Below are positions 1-10,874 of a stretch of 64,000 bases of DNA, piece after piece. Numbering within the stretch: the first letter of the stretch is position 1; the number at the start of each line of letters is the position of its first letter. The notes under the pieces are model-generated. The model saw nothing but the letters and a program-made list of their open reading frames with translations, did no database searches and was not told where the DNA came from. Both the position numbers and the translations under genes were made by a program. Origin of the DNA: Phytophthora colocasiae (taxonomy: Eukaryota > Oomycota > Peronosporomycetes > Peronosporales > Peronosporaceae); the NCBI GenBank assembly GCA_018806915.1, contig JAGKQI010000045.1, positions 1,426,001 through 1,490,000 on the forward strand, read 5' to 3'.

Positions 1-880
1 GACGAGTAATTGCCGTTGAAGAGTGTCCTTTGACACCCGATCCTTGGGCACACCACCCAGCGCAGCACACGAGCGACGACCCGCTGACTGGCAGTGAGAG
101 AGTAAACCTGTTACACTGTATTGCTACAGGAAAGGGGGAGGGACTCGAACGCGTGCCAAGTGTTGTAGCTTTTGTGGTACGTTGACCAGTGGACCACCAG
201 GAGGCCACACTGTTTAGATGTACAGTACTGAACAGCGTCCAGTGCAGTGCACAGCTCCAAATGAATCATTTGAAAGGATCCGTCTCTGCTATTTCTCCCT
301 TCTTGAAAATGTCCGTCAGAAAAGTTAGGGTTGTACAGTACAGTACATACTATGTAATAGTTACAACATACTTTTTTTACTACTAGTAGTATCCGTGTCA
401 GACAAGTTTCCGGTCACTCTTTTTTTACTTGAGTTAACTATAGAATGGGTCGAGACCTGATTTACTGTGACCACGCAAGTGGTCACTTTACAACTACTTG
501 GTTTTTGTATGCAGGTTGGAGGGCTCTGGTGTGGCCCCTCTGCTCCCGCAATGCAAATCTGGAACTGCCAAGACGTATACTTGATGTTTGTATGGAGATT
601 TCGGTGACCACACGATGGTGTGACCACTTCGCTGTCACCCACGGATATACTACAGTTGTACTAGTAAACGTTTATAAACTGACTTGAGACCATAAAACGG
701 GCAACCCCTCGCGACAGCAGCGCGTTTGTTCGCCATTAGAGCTAAGGAAGAGGTATTGGGTATCTGGTGTAATACCCCACTGCAAAACAGTTGTGCCCCT
801 GTTCAAATAAACTGACACGTGTACGTGCGAGGTTATCTGCTGTTTGCGAGATTACTGGGCAATAGGGCATTAAAATCTCC
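1..880. other. Left flank without a recognised gene
   Basis: No convincing coding region is visible. The stretch holds only short frames without family resemblance. A perfect 8 bp hairpin with a 4 base loop lies at 467-486 (GTGACCAC / GTGGTCAC), and the same TGACCAC word recurs at about 606 and 619, so a small decayed element may lie around 430-660. It is also the 5' side of the PIF-type transposase gene that starts at 991, but I could not fix the terminal repeats of that element. Confidence 0.5.
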
Positions 881-990
881 ATGTGTTCTGTGCGGTATAC
901 AGTCCGCTGCGGACTCTACCATTTCAGGCAGGCAGCAAAGTCCAAAAAGACAGGCTCAATTCGGAATTCACCCAGTCCAAGAACAGTAGC

Positions 991-1649
991 ATGGCTCCGT
1001 CCCGAAACCGGACTTTGCTCACCCAAGGAGAACAAGATGACGCGGCCAGGGCTCTGTGGGATCGACTTTTTGTCGAGGAAGACCAAAGGCAGCGCACTCT
1101 GGCTCGAATTCCAATATCTAGCGACAACGACAACGATTCAGATGACGATCTCGTCACTCCGTCCCCCATTTATGATGACGCGCTGAATGTCCAAGGTCCT
1201 GATCGTGTTCTACGCATGTGCAACTTCTCTCCAATAGAGTTTGAGCGTCTGTGGGAATGCGTTGAAGACTACGTGCTAGCTCACTGGAACGTCGGCCGAG
1301 GGAAGAAGTGTACGCACAGCCCCAAGGACGTTCTGTTCATGACCCTTGGAGCTCTGAAACATTGTGGATCTTGGGATACTGTGTCGGCCATGTTTAAATT
1401 AGACTCGTCAGCGTTTCAAAAAATGGTGAAGAAGTACCTCATTATGCTCGAGCCGTACTTGTACGAATCGTTCGTGTTGGGTGAGGAGAAACGCTGGACA
1501 ATGAAAGAGTTGACCGTAAGTGGAAACACTTTCGATAACTTTCCCAGTGCAAGGTATGCTACCGACGTCACGTTCCAACAAGCCGATAAACCCAATGGTG
1601 GCTTCATCAATTCCAAGCAGTACTTCAGCGGGAAACACAACCTCTACGG
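991..1649 (+). pseudogene. PIF/Harbinger-type transposase, N-terminal part
   Basis: This is the first part of a DDE_Tnp_4-like (PIF/Harbinger) transposase. I chose the ATG at 991 (MAPSRNRTLL...), because the open frame upstream of it lacks an ATG and looks non-coding. The part encodes an acidic N-terminal stretch (SSDNDNDSDDD), a helical region and the first catalytic segment (YATDVTFQQ, then HNLYG). The frame is cut at 1649 by an LTR retrotransposon and resumes at 9537. With one copy of the 5 bp target duplication TACGG (1645-1649 and 9532-9536) removed, the reading frame runs straight on, so the gene was open when it was hit. As it stands it cannot give full-length protein. The family call rests on the C-terminal half. 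Confidence 0.8.
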
Positions 1650-2061
1650 TGTAACGGGGTTACACGGCGCTGCGCGCCTTGGCTACAATAGGTGTGGTAT
1701 ACACCATCCAGGTCACAAGTCACAGATCCGTGTACAACACATAGTGTTTCTCACACGTCACATATGTAGCCAGTTGCTGGCTGTTAGCTCAGAGCCACAC
1801 ATTACATTTGATTAGGATTTAGTATGTTAGATACTAAATCCGTTACATTCAGGATTAGGGCAATAAAATAAATAAAAATCAGTTTGCATTTTACATAATT
1901 AGTGTTAGTTCCTTTATTATAGGGACACTGATTGTGAGAGTCCCGTATTTAGTGGACTACTTGGTTCTTGTATAGAACCGAAGGCTAGTGCCTTGCAAGC
2001 AGGACTATACGAGTCAACCCACCTTCCTCTGTGCCGTGCACACCTACGCAGCCCCGCTGCA
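1650..2061 (+). repeat. 5' LTR of gypsy-1
   Basis: This direct repeat matches 9123-9531, starting TGTAACGGGG and ending CCCCGCTGCA. Small differences between the two are visible near the start (an indel and substitutions) and at isolated bases such as CTATACGAG against CTCTACGAG. The flanking TACGG target duplication sets the outer border. Confidence 0.92.
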
Positions 2062-2109
2062 TCTGGTAGCACTAGTAGTCAATCCAACTCCTGAGTTGAA
2101 GACTGTTTC

Positions 2110-3090
2110 TTCTGTGAGAATGGAGCCAGAAGCATACGCTCACTTGACTCGAGTCAGCGGGACTCGCTTAACAAGCTTACGTCCTTGCTGGGCCCTGAAG
2201 GTATGGCGCACCTTGCGTCTCAAGGGCCGGAGGCCGTCAACGCGCGCCTGGAGGCATTTGCCTCGTACGAGAACGCTCTCGTTGAGCACATTCAGCGGAA
2301 TGTAAAAGGAGTTAATCCCGCCTGAGAGCTAAGCCCGTCACGCTCAGCGTGAAGACCTTTCACGGGCAACGAAGGAGAGAACCTCCTATTGTGGACCCGA
2401 GAGGTCGAGATGGCCATGGGGGCCGCTATGCTCCAGTTGGAAGGCCAACGCGTGGCGTTCGCCATCTCTAAGCTCGAAGGTCGAGCACGAGAATGGGCCT
2501 TGACGTCTGGGACGTCGGTCGAAATGGCCTTCCCACTTGGGGTGAGCTTAAGGCCAAACTTACGCAAGTATTTGCTCCACCTAACCAGGCGTATCGCGTG
2601 CGGTCACGCTTCCTCGCTTGCCGACAGGGCAAGAAGGACCTGGTGGACTATGTCCAAGAGCTGCGCACGCTCATTGCCGGCATGGCTGCCGATCCTCTAC
2701 CTGAGGTGGTCACTGTGACTATCTTCATGGAAGGTCTGGAGAGCTGGCGTGGCCAGGACGGGAGGCATTCCGTCAGAATCCTCGCACCTTCGAGGACGCT
2801 GTTAGCGTGGCATTGAATGCTGAACACAACTTTAAGTTGTCGAGGGTCGGTGCTAATAGCACAGGGTCCGGGGACCTGAACCCATGGACCTCAGCTATGC
2901 TGAAGATGAAGTAGCCGAGCTACGAGCTGCGGTGCAGCGTATGAGCACTCGTCGGTGCTACACGTGTGGTAGTCCCACACACCTGAGGCCCAACTGCCCT
3001 CTGCGCAAAGAGCGCGCCGGCCAGAATGGCCGCAACCCTGTCGCGGGTCCCGCTTTGGGCTCTGCCCAGGGAAACGACGGCTCCCAGTAG
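2110..3090 (+). pseudogene. gag: gypsy-1 Gag remnant with CCHC zinc knuckle
   Basis: A Retrotrans_gag-like region can be read in two frames that switch near 2500. It includes the typical segment LQLEGQRVAFAISKLEG followed by LPTWGELKAKLTQVFAPP and DLVDYVQELRTLIAGM. A further break separates it from a CCHC nucleocapsid knuckle, CYTCGSPTHLRPNC, at about 2959-3000. Gag forms the particle and binds element RNA in this family. No single frame covers the protein, so this copy is non-functional. Confidence 0.85.
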
Positions 3091-3169
3091 ACGCGGGGCG
3101 GTCTACTGGGAAGAACTGAGTTCTGCAGTGCGTGAGAGGCACTGGGGCTCAGCCCCGAAGAGCTCCGTG

Positions 3170-3682
3170 CTCTTGAACACGGAACGTGTGAGCAAGCAGG
3201 GCTTGCTGGTCGTCCATGTGGACGTGAAGGGCTTCGAGAAGCCGTGGATCGTGTTGATCGATTCAGGAGCGTCTGGCAACTACGTCAGACGCTCCACCGT
3301 TGAGGGTAGTCAGCAATATGCTGAGGCGCTTCGAGCGCGAAGAGGTGACACCGTCACTGTCCGTCTAGCGACGGGCGTCCGTGTCACGGCAGCCAAGGTC
3401 CCCATGGACCTACGGCTGAAGTTCCTGGACTTCGACAGCGTGGAACGCTGCTTGGTCTTGGACCTGGATTCGAGGTACGACCTCATCCTTGGTATGGCGT
3501 GGCTGGAGCGCCACGAGCCATGGATCGACTGGAGGTCGAAGACCTTAGGTGCTACGCACTTCTCTCCTAGTGGAGCTTTGGCGAGTCATGAACCCACCTC
3601 TGCTAGGAAGCAGAAGCGCTTATTGGCGCGAGCATCGAGCCGAGTCGGCAATGATGCTGGAAGTCGGTGTGTCCGGAGTTAG
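3170..3682 (+). pseudogene. gypsy-1 aspartic protease region
   Basis: A retropepsin-like domain has the active-site motif DSGASG (VLIDSGASGNYVRRS) near 3255-3300 and the later LILGMAWLERHEP typical of the second half of the fold. It is followed, up to about 4360, by a linker in which versions of a short sequence (ACTCCG.CGAG, GACACTGG) recur, giving a degenerate tandem repeat. The domain itself is open but is separated from Gag and reverse transcriptase by frame changes. Confidence 0.85.
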
Positions 3683-4460
3683 TGGACAGCACCGAGTGCG
3701 AGTGATCGCAGCCCTGTTGAGCGCATAGCGCTGGTTGGCAGTGAGTCAACGTGTGGGCAAAGCTCACGTAACCTGAGTGACGCCGGTCATGGACTGTCAC
3801 TGGATGCCGATGGCATCGGGCCTTACCAGGCCGTGAACTGTGGGGCGGCAACGTACTCCGTCGAGTGATACTGGTCGTGGACCAAGTCGATCGCTGAGTG
3901 TCTCTGACACTGGACCTGTTACGGTCATTGATTGTGCAGCGGCACGTACTCCGCTGAGCGGCATCGGTCGTCGACCGAGTGGATCGCTGGAGTGTCCCTG
4001 ACACTGGGCCGAGAGAGGCCGAAACTTGTGCGACGGCACGTACTCCGTCGAGTAGACGATCTTCGGCTAGGCGAAGACGTCGTAAGGCCCTTCGGGCGAG
4101 ACGCTCTGCGTCTGAGTCATCCGTGACGTCAAGTGCCGACGCACCGGAGGGCTGTGGGCAGCTATACACTCTGGTTGATGGAGTGGGCGGTAGTGCCGAA
4201 GGCAGTGTCCTGCTGGACGACTTGCCAAGTGTTGACAAGCTCCTTGAGCTAGAAGAGATGTCCTTCGCCGACTTTGGCGATGCCTTGAAGGCTGGCGAAC
4301 TCGCCGAGGTGGTCATCGTTCGACCTGGAGGAGGAGTTAAACTCGTCGTCCCTTGTTGACGAGTCCGTCTTGGCCGAAGTCAAGAAGGCGTTGAACGCCA
4401 GGAGTGGATCGGAGATCCTCAAGAATCCCTCGGATCCCTTCCACTCCTTGCTGAAGGAAT

Positions 4461-5820
4461 ATGGAGACGTTGTCTCGAAGGAACCACCGAGTGGCCTGCC
4501 TCCCCGACCGAGGCGTTCGTCATGAGATCGACTTAGTTCCCGGAACTAAGTACTGCGTGACCCGACAGTGGCCTCTTCCTAAAGAGCAATGCGACGTCAT
4601 TGACGCCTTCTTCCGTGCGAAGCACGCGGCGGGTCTCGTGCGCGAGAGCAAGTCTCCGCATTCCGCGCCAACGTTCTGTGTCAGAAAGCCGAATGGCAAG
4701 TGGCGTATCGTTCACGCTTTTAACAAGCTCAACACTGCCACGATTCCGGCGCAGACGCCGATTCCTAGGAAGGATGTTCTTCAGAACAACATGGTGGGTT
4801 GCACCCATGTACAGTGCACTCGACTTAGTCGATGGGTACGATCAGCTGCTCATGCGAGCCAGTGATATTCCGCTTACAGCGGTGAGCACCCCGAGCGGTA
4901 TGCTCTGGGAGTGGCTCGTCATGCCCCGAGGGCTCTCGAACGCGCCCGCAACGTTCAATCGTCTAGTGACGCAGCTGTTCAGGCCCTACGGGCATTCGCA
5001 CAAACGTACTTTGACGACGTGTTCGTCCACAGTCAGGCCGAACACGGCAAGACTGACGTTGAGGTGCACGTGGAACACGTGAGAGCTGTGCTCGAGTGCA
5101 TGCGCACGAACAAGCTGTACGCCAACGCAGACAAGTGCGTCTTTGGCGCGGAAGAAATCCCTTCCTAGGGTGCTTCATTGGGAAGCATGGCCTTCGTGCT
5201 GATCCAGCAAAGGTCAAGGCCATTGTGGATTGGCCGGTTCCCTTGAACCAGAAGGACTTGCGTAAGTGGCTGGGTTTGGCCAACTACTTGCACAAGTACA
5301 GCGAGAACTACGCTGAGTTGGCTCGGCCACTGACGGATCTCCTTAAGAAGGATGCCGATTGGGTATGGCGTGCCGAGTTAACGAGAATGCGTTCACTTGT
5401 ATCAAGGATAGCCTGCTTCAGGCACCGATACTGGCGCTGCCAGACCCCGCTCGTCCGTTTATTGTCGTCTGTGACGCCTCGGACTTTGCCATCGGCAGTG
5501 CTTTGCTACAAGCGGACGCCGAAGGGCGCGAACGCGTCATTGCGTTTGAGTCGCGACAGCTCAAGGCCGCTGAGAAGAACTATCCAGTTCATGACAAGGA
5601 GCTACTTGCGATGAAGTACGCTCTCGTCAAATTCAGGGTTCACCTGCTCGGCTCCAAGCCGTTTGTGATCTACACGGATCATGCGTCACTACGCACAGCG
5701 ACGCAGTCGCCTCACCTCTCGCAGAGGATGGCCCGATGGCTCTCCTTCTTTGCGGAGTATAACTGAGGTGAAGTACAAGCCTGGCTGGCAGAACGTCCTC
5801 GCTGACGCGTTATCACGTCG
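4461..5820 (+). pseudogene. gypsy-1 reverse transcriptase and RNase H
   Basis: The reverse transcriptase is read across at least four frames: the fingers (KWRIVHAFNKLNTATIPAQT), the palm (YSALDLVDGYDQLL, then MPRGLSNAPATFNRL), the catalytic motif as YFDDVFVHS near 5012, and the connection (KGLADPAKV-like, LRKWLGLANYLHKY). RNase H follows with VCDASDFAIGSALLQ and HDKELLAMKYALVKFR. Breaks occur near 4800, 4985, 5165, 5360 and 5765. All catalytic motifs are still recognisable, which suggests the frame breaks are younger than the divergence of the family. Confidence 0.88.
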
Positions 5821-7212
5821 CCCGGACTATGAGTTATCTCATGTCACCTCGGTGACGTCGTCCGTGACGGACATGGTTCGAGCAGCGTACGCTCAGGACG
5901 ACTCTTGTGTCGTGTTGCTCCAAGCTCTGGGGAGCGATGAGTTTAAAGACTCAAAGGTGACTCTGTCACGACGCCTAAAGGCGAGACTCCAACGCTGCAG
6001 CCTGGAAGGCGGTCTGCTGTACTACAGCACGGGTCAGGATGACCCACCACGAGTGGTAGTTCCTCACGATGAGGATCTGAAGTACCGTATCCTCTATGAG
6101 GCTCACGACACACCCACAGGCGGCCACCTCGGTCGCGAGAAGACGTACGGCTCGGTGAGTTCCATGTACTGGTGGCCGAAGATGTACAAGTGGGTCAGCA
6201 CATATGTGCGCACGTGCGAGACGTGTCAGCGGGTTAAACTCGCCGCATGCGGCTGCGCCTTTGGCGAGCTTTACCTGTACCCTCTGGGTGTTGGCAGTCC
6301 ATAAGTATGGACTTTGTGTTTGGCCTGCCGAAGGACTCCGGCAGGCAACACGGGCGTGGTGGTCTTTGTTGACCGTCTGAGCAAGATGGCTCATCTAGCG
6401 GCTGTGCCGGACACCGTCGATGGTGCTGGTACAGCGACGATCTTCATCGATCGGGTCTTCCGCCAGCATGGGCTGCCTGAGACCATTGTCTCGGATCGAG
6501 ATCCCCGTTTCACGGGTCACTTCTGGACGTCCGTCTTCAAGGTGCTGGGCACTCGACTGGACATGTCCACGGCGGACCATCCGCAGACCGACGGTCAGAC
6601 CGAACGCGTGAACCGCGTTCTGGAGGACATCCTCCGCAGCGTATGCGCTGAAACGCCGAAGCGTTGGAGCGCTATGCTCCCTCTCGTTGAGTTCTCCATG
6701 AACAATGCGGTGCATGCCTCGACAGGCTTCACCCCGTTCTACGTGAACGGCCTTGCGCACCCGCGCGTTCCGCTCACTCCGCCACGCGGTAGCCTTGGGC
6801 TTGGTGGGGGAGAGGCTGTGCCGTCGCTCGACTCGAGCTTGCTGATATCAGCCCTTCTGCTGTGCGTAAACAAGTCGATGACTTCCTCTCGGTGAGATTG
6901 AGCGTATTACGCCGTGTACGTGACGCGATGGCTGAAAGCCAAGACGTTCAGAAGGAACAAGCGGATACAAAAGGTAGAAGCAATGTATGGGAATTTAAGG
7001 TCGGTGACCAGGTTTTATTAAACGCTAAGAACCTACCTACACATGCAGTGTCAAATGTCTTTAAGACGAAATTGCGTCCGCGTTTCATCGGACCATTTAC
7101 GGTCGTGGCCAAGAAGGGCCTGGCATACACGCTTGACTTGCCAAAGCGGATGCGAACACACCCGGTGTTCTACGTCGGCTTGCTTAAGCCATATCGGGAC
7201 CCCGCGGGGTGA
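5821..7212 (+). pseudogene. gypsy-1 integrase
   Basis: The HHCC zinc-binding part is visible as HDTPTGGHLGREKTYG with CETCQRVK. The catalytic core then shows its three acidic residues: MDFVFGLP near 6307, SDRDPRFTGHFW near 6492, and HPQTDGQTERVNRVLED near 6577. The C-terminal part (VLLNAKNLPTHA, FIGPFTVVAKKG, HPVFYVGLLKPY) ends at about 7200. Frame changes occur near 6240-6320 and 6860. The core is unusually well conserved for a broken copy. Confidence 0.88.
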
Positions 7213-9006
7213 GCGCGGAGGCGCTGGCACCGACGACACGTGCCCAGGCTGCGTCATCTGCAGCAGCAACGTCACCTGACCTCGCAACTCAGCGAGCTGA
7301 AGCTCCTGCTGGTGCAGGCGAGCAGTCAGGGACTGAGGACCTTCGAGCCAAGCCATCCGGCTTTCAATCTCCTCCATGTCATGAGCGAGACGGGCATGCG
7401 AATGCCAAACACTCTCGACGTTCCCTTGAAGGGACTGAGTCTGACTCCGGAGAGTACCGATCGAGTGATCGAGTTGGTACCAGGCGCGATGCGACAAATA
7501 GCGCTCGTCACACTCATCGAGTACGGCGTTCCGCAGCGAAGCGGCCTCCTCCGCCGTTGCTCGATGAGCAGGGGACTCCCCACTACCACGTGGAGCGCCT
7601 GATGGCGCGGCGTCGCCACCGTAGTCAAAACCAGTATCTGGTGAAGTGGCGTGGATATCCTCATTCCCAAAACTCGTGGGAGTTTGAAGGGTCCCTGAGG
7701 CAGGACTGCCCTGACGTCGTGGACGCTTTTGATCGCGAAGATCGGGGGCGCCCGAAGAGCTCGAGGTCGAACACTCGGTCGACACCCGCTTCTCACCACT
7801 AGTGTGAGAAGCTGACGGACTAGCAGCCGAGCTCAGGCTCTGGTCCGTGGCTGGCACAGCCAGCGAGTCTCCCTCGGAGACTGAAGGAGCATCCTGCAAA
7901 GCAGGGATAGTGGCCTGAGAGGCGGGAGCCACTGCCGTCGTGTGACGAGGAAAGCGGCCGGGCCGCACGCGTATCTTCGCGTACTGGAAGAGTAGACCTC
8001 GGGCGAGGCGGACGTCCACCTCGGCGCAGCTCTCCATGAGCCGGTCAAACGACGCGAGCTTCCGTGAAGCCTCGGCCCAGGTGGCCACATGGACCATGTA
8101 GTCCCGGGTGGTCTCTCCGGTTTGGAGCAGGAGTGGATAAGTCCTCATCTGAGGCACAGACTCCCGTCGCCGTTGCTTATCTAAGCGTTGCCGATACTCG
8201 GCGAGTGTGCACACCTGCGGGGTCAGGAAACGCTCATGGAGCCCCTGTCGCTGCTGAGTCTCAGCCACCGTACGTGGAGGATTGCCTATGGCGTAACCAT
8301 GCAGGTTTGGCTGCGCCATCAACTGCTTCACCTGCTCGGCAGGGTCGCGAGGCTCGAAGTCGTAGTCGCGCCGCGACGAAGTCCCCACGATGTCCCGTTG
8401 GACCGGTCGACGTGACTCTGGAGCACCGCTCAGGGAAGCCTCCTGTGCATCATCCAGAGGGTTGGTGATCGCGTCTTCGACTCCCTTGAGTGACTCTGGC
8501 TCATCGCGAGCAGGAAGCGGTGGTGCGTTGCGCAACGCGTTGAGCACGAGGCTCGAAGGTCCCTCCGGGAACGGATTGGGCAGCCGCAGCTGCCGAGGAA
8601 TTGAGTACCGACGCGGATCGCGTGGAGAGCGCAGCTCAGATCGGGGCGTCCGAGGGCTCGCAGGAGCAGGAGACGCATGGGCATCGCCCTGTTCGGACTC
8701 CTCGTAGTCCACTTCGACCTCGCCTTCCTCTGTAGGAGAGCGACGTGGGTCGCGCGCTCGGCGACGCTGTCGTGTACTCGAAGGGTGAGCCACCGCTACC
8801 ACTTGACGTCGGGCTGGCCTTGAACATCGCTCCGTAGCGAAGGCGAGACGCCGTGAAATACTCCGAATCGGAGAGCGTGAGAGGAGCCGAGGGCTCAGAC
8901 CGGAAAGCGCTGAGGCGCTGGGGCGTAGACGCCTGGTCACTGGACACCTCAGGAGCGGTTGGCTCGCTGGGGAGAATTGGAGAATGTGCTCGTTGAGCCA
9001 GCGCAC
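7051..9006 (-). CDS. Long antisense open frame of gypsy-1, unknown function
   Basis: A 651-codon frame without interruption runs antisense to the end of pol and the following spacer. The N-terminal 150 residues are rich in R, S and P. A globular-looking middle follows, with YRQRLDKQRRRESVPQ, TRDYMVHVATWAEASRKL, and LARGLLFQYAKIRVRPGRFP. The C-terminal part has a heptad-like coiled coil (SLRSQTQSLQGNVESVWHS, then MEEIESRMAWLEG and LAELRGQVTLLLQ). I do not recognise the family. It is intact while every + strand gene of the same element is frame-broken, which argues for a real gene, though the last 60 codons are merely opposite the integrase C-terminus. It could be an element-borne accessory protein expressed from the 3' LTR side. 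Confidence 0.55.
   Translation of the reverse strand: MRWLNEHILQFSPASQPLLRCPVTRRLRPSASALSGLSPRLLSRSPIRSISRRLAFATERCSRPARRQVVAVAHPSSTRQRRRARDPRRSPTEEGEVEVDYEESEQGDAHASPAPASPRTPRSELRSPRDPRRYSIPRQLRLPNPFPEGPSSLVLNALRNAPPLPARDEPESLKGVEDAITNPLDDAQEASLSGAPESRRPVQRDIVGTSSRRDYDFEPRDPAEQVKQLMAQPNLHGYAIGNPPRTVAETQQRQGLHERFLTPQVCTLAEYRQRLDKQRRRESVPQMRTYPLLLQTGETTRDYMVHVATWAEASRKLASFDRLMESCAEVDVRLARGLLFQYAKIRVRPGRFPRHTTAVAPASQATIPALQDAPSVSEGDSLAVPATDQSLSSAASPSASHTSGEKRVSTECSTSSSSGAPDLRDQKRPRRQGSPASGTLQTPTSFGNEDIHATSPDTGFDYGGDAAPSGAPRGSGESPAHRATAEEAASLRNAVLDECDERYLSHRAWYQLDHSIGTLRSQTQSLQGNVESVWHSHARLAHDMEEIESRMAWLEGPQSLTARLHQQELQLAELRGQVTLLLQMTQPGHVSSVPAPPRSPRGVPIWLKQADVEHRVCSHPLWQVKRVCQALLGHDRKWSDETRTQFRLKDI
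7213..7802 (+). pseudogene. gypsy-1 C-terminal chromodomain extension
   Basis: An open frame follows the integrase. Its last third is a chromodomain: HYHVERLMARRRHRSQNQYLVKWRGYPHSQNSWEF at about 7579-7690 (shown in two pieces by the key residues Y, VKWRGY and WE). In chromoviruses this domain tethers the integration complex to modified histones. The region before it (7229-7570) is rich in A, S, R and D with no domain, and it lies opposite a coiled-coil region of the antisense frame, so which strand is under selection there is open. Confidence 0.8.
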
Positions 9007-9122
9007 CCGCGCACTCTCGTTGAGAGATTTCTTTTATCGGAAAGTTGCCGGTGACAGGCCTTGACAAGGCAGTTATGTCTACAGTTGTAGATACTCCGTA
9101 TCCACGGTTTGGTGGGGGAGGG

Positions 9123-9531
9123 TGTATCGGTTACACGAGCTGCGCGCCTTGGCTACAATAGGTGTGGTATACACCATCCAGGTCACAAGTCACAGATCCG
9201 TGTACAACACATAGTGTTTCTCACACGTCACATATGTAGCCAGTTGCTGGCTGTTAGCTCAGAGCCACACATTACATTTGATTAGGATTTAGTATGTTAG
9301 ATACTAAATCCGTTACATTCAGGATTAGGACAATAAAATAAATAAAAATCAGTTTGCATTTTACATAATTAGTGTTAGTTCCTTTATTATAGGGACACTG
9401 ATTGTGAGAGTCCCGTATTTAGTGGACTACTTGGTTCTTGTATAGAACCGAAGGCTAGTGCCTTGCAAGCAGGACTCTACGAGTCAACCCAACTTCCTCT
9501 GTGCCGTGCACACCTACGCAGCCCCGCTGCA
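9123..9531 (+). repeat. 3' LTR of gypsy-1
   Basis: This repeat matches 1650-2061. It is preceded by a polypurine run and followed by the target duplication TACGG at 9532-9536. Confidence 0.92.
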
Positions 9532-9536
9532 TACGG

Positions 9537-10257
9537 GCTGAAAGTGGAGGTGTCTGTGCTTCCCAACGGACTTGCGATCAATTGCACTGATTTTGAGCCT
9601 GGTGCTGTCGCGGACGTTACAATATTTCGTCAAAACAAAGAGTTCCACAGGCTCGCGATGCAGAAACTACAAGACGAGGAGCGCATCAACGACGAAGGGC
9701 CGCTGTTAGATCGGTTCGCTCAAGACTGGGCTGTACTAGTCGACAAAGGTTACCAAGGGGTCGTGCGCGAATTCAGAGCTTTTCAGCCCAAGAAGAAGGC
9801 ACGTGGGGCCCCGCCTCTCACGCTTTCAGAGAGAGAGGAAAACGACCGCATCTCGCACGACCGCGTAATCGTGGAAAACTTCTTTGGCCGGCTCAAGACG
9901 CTCTGGGGTGTCTGTTCCCACAAGTGGAGGTGGGACAGAGTCCACTACAATTTGTTTTTTCGGGTCTTTGTAGCTATGACTAACTATAGCGTGCGATGCT
10001 GCCCCCTACGTCGTGATGACAGTGAGGCGTTCCAACGCTATGAAACACGACTTCGACAAATGGGTATCGATCACGAAGCGCGCGAAAAAAGAAAGCGTCA
10101 AAGTTACAGGGACAACCGCCGTTCACGACTCGAGCTGTCCTCCCGGACTACCACACGAACAACAAGTCCACTCCATCATACACCCGTTCGTCGCGGTAGA
10201 AGTATCGATACCAGACGCAACACAAGTCCATGCAGCACAGAGTGGGGCACCCCGTGA
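9537..10257 (+). pseudogene. PIF/Harbinger-type transposase, C-terminal part
   Basis: This continues the gene cut at 1649. It carries the rest of a DDE_Tnp_4 fold: YGLKVEVSVLPNGLAIN, then the second catalytic segment DWAVLVDKGYQGV, and the third around RVIVENFFGRLKTLWGV, with the RxxVEN-F-RLK signature of PIF/Harbinger and HARBI1 proteins. It ends with a basic, serine-rich tail. No frame break is seen in this half. The partner Myb-like gene that such elements usually carry was not found in the window. Terminal repeats could not be fixed: weak inverted similarity exists between about 851-880 and 10425-10455. Confidence 0.82.
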
Positions 10258-10740
10258 TATTTTGGACTTTGGGTTGTGCTCTTTTTCAGGCGTCGGGTAC
10301 TGTCGTATTTGGCTAGTGAATGCTCATTACAGGGCACAATTCCTAATTACCACTGACATGTCCTAATACATATTGCACGTTTGTCACCTGCCAAACAACA
10401 TCGCATCCGCTCGCGTAAATTGGATTTTAATTACCCTTACTGGTGATACTGTGCAAAATCGGAGGTACTCATTACCTGAATTTGAGCTCTATTGTAAACC
10501 GACGCAAATTCGAAAATGAAAAGGTAGACTGCTGCAACTGCGGGAGTGTGTGCTTATCAGTTCTTCACTGCTATAAATTTTAACACAATCACCGAGTGTG
10601 CTTTATGAGAAATGGTAATAAAACTTGCAGTAATGTTTGATCTGATTGGCTTACGCTGAGTGTGTGTCACTTCAAGTAAGAGAAATGCATCGGTTATGCG
10701 GTATTGTACCCGCATTGCGTATGTACATGTACATGTACCT
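10258..10740. other. Non-coding stretch 3' of the PIF transposase
   Basis: AT-rich sequence without a supported gene. It probably holds the right end of the PIF element. Similarity to the upstream flanks of the other two effector copies begins only at about 10765. Confidence 0.45.
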
Positions 10741-10874
10741 ATGGTATGCGGCTTATCTGATGCAAGTCCACATGTTATCAATAAGATGGTGTTCCCGGAT
10801 GCATGTGTCAGGGCCACCACTCAAGTCATTTCTCAATTTCCAGAGAACCGCGCACGACCTACAGTTCCAGAAGA

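Larger units (their letters stand above)
1650..9531 (+). mobile_element. Ty3/gypsy chromodomain LTR retrotransposon (gypsy-1), decayed
   Basis: A complete 7.9 kb LTR element lies inside the PIF transposase gene. Two near-identical LTRs of about 410 bp start TG and end CA, and the whole is flanked by the 5 bp duplication TACGG. A primer-binding-site-like TGGTAGCACT follows the left LTR at about 2064, and a polypurine run (GGTGGGGGAGGG) sits just before the right LTR. Gag, protease, reverse transcriptase, RNase H, integrase and chromodomain can be read in that order on the + strand, but they are spread over many frames, so the copy is dead for autonomous movement. The few LTR differences suggest a fairly recent insertion, so the many frame breaks may have been present in the master copy or in the sequence data. 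A 651-codon antisense frame lies at the 3' end. Confidence 0.93.

Noticed and set aside
120..200. tRNA-like T-arm (reverse complement of GGACTCGAAC)
   Set aside because: The T-stem and acceptor stem do not pair and the anticodon stem is poor, so it is not a tRNA.
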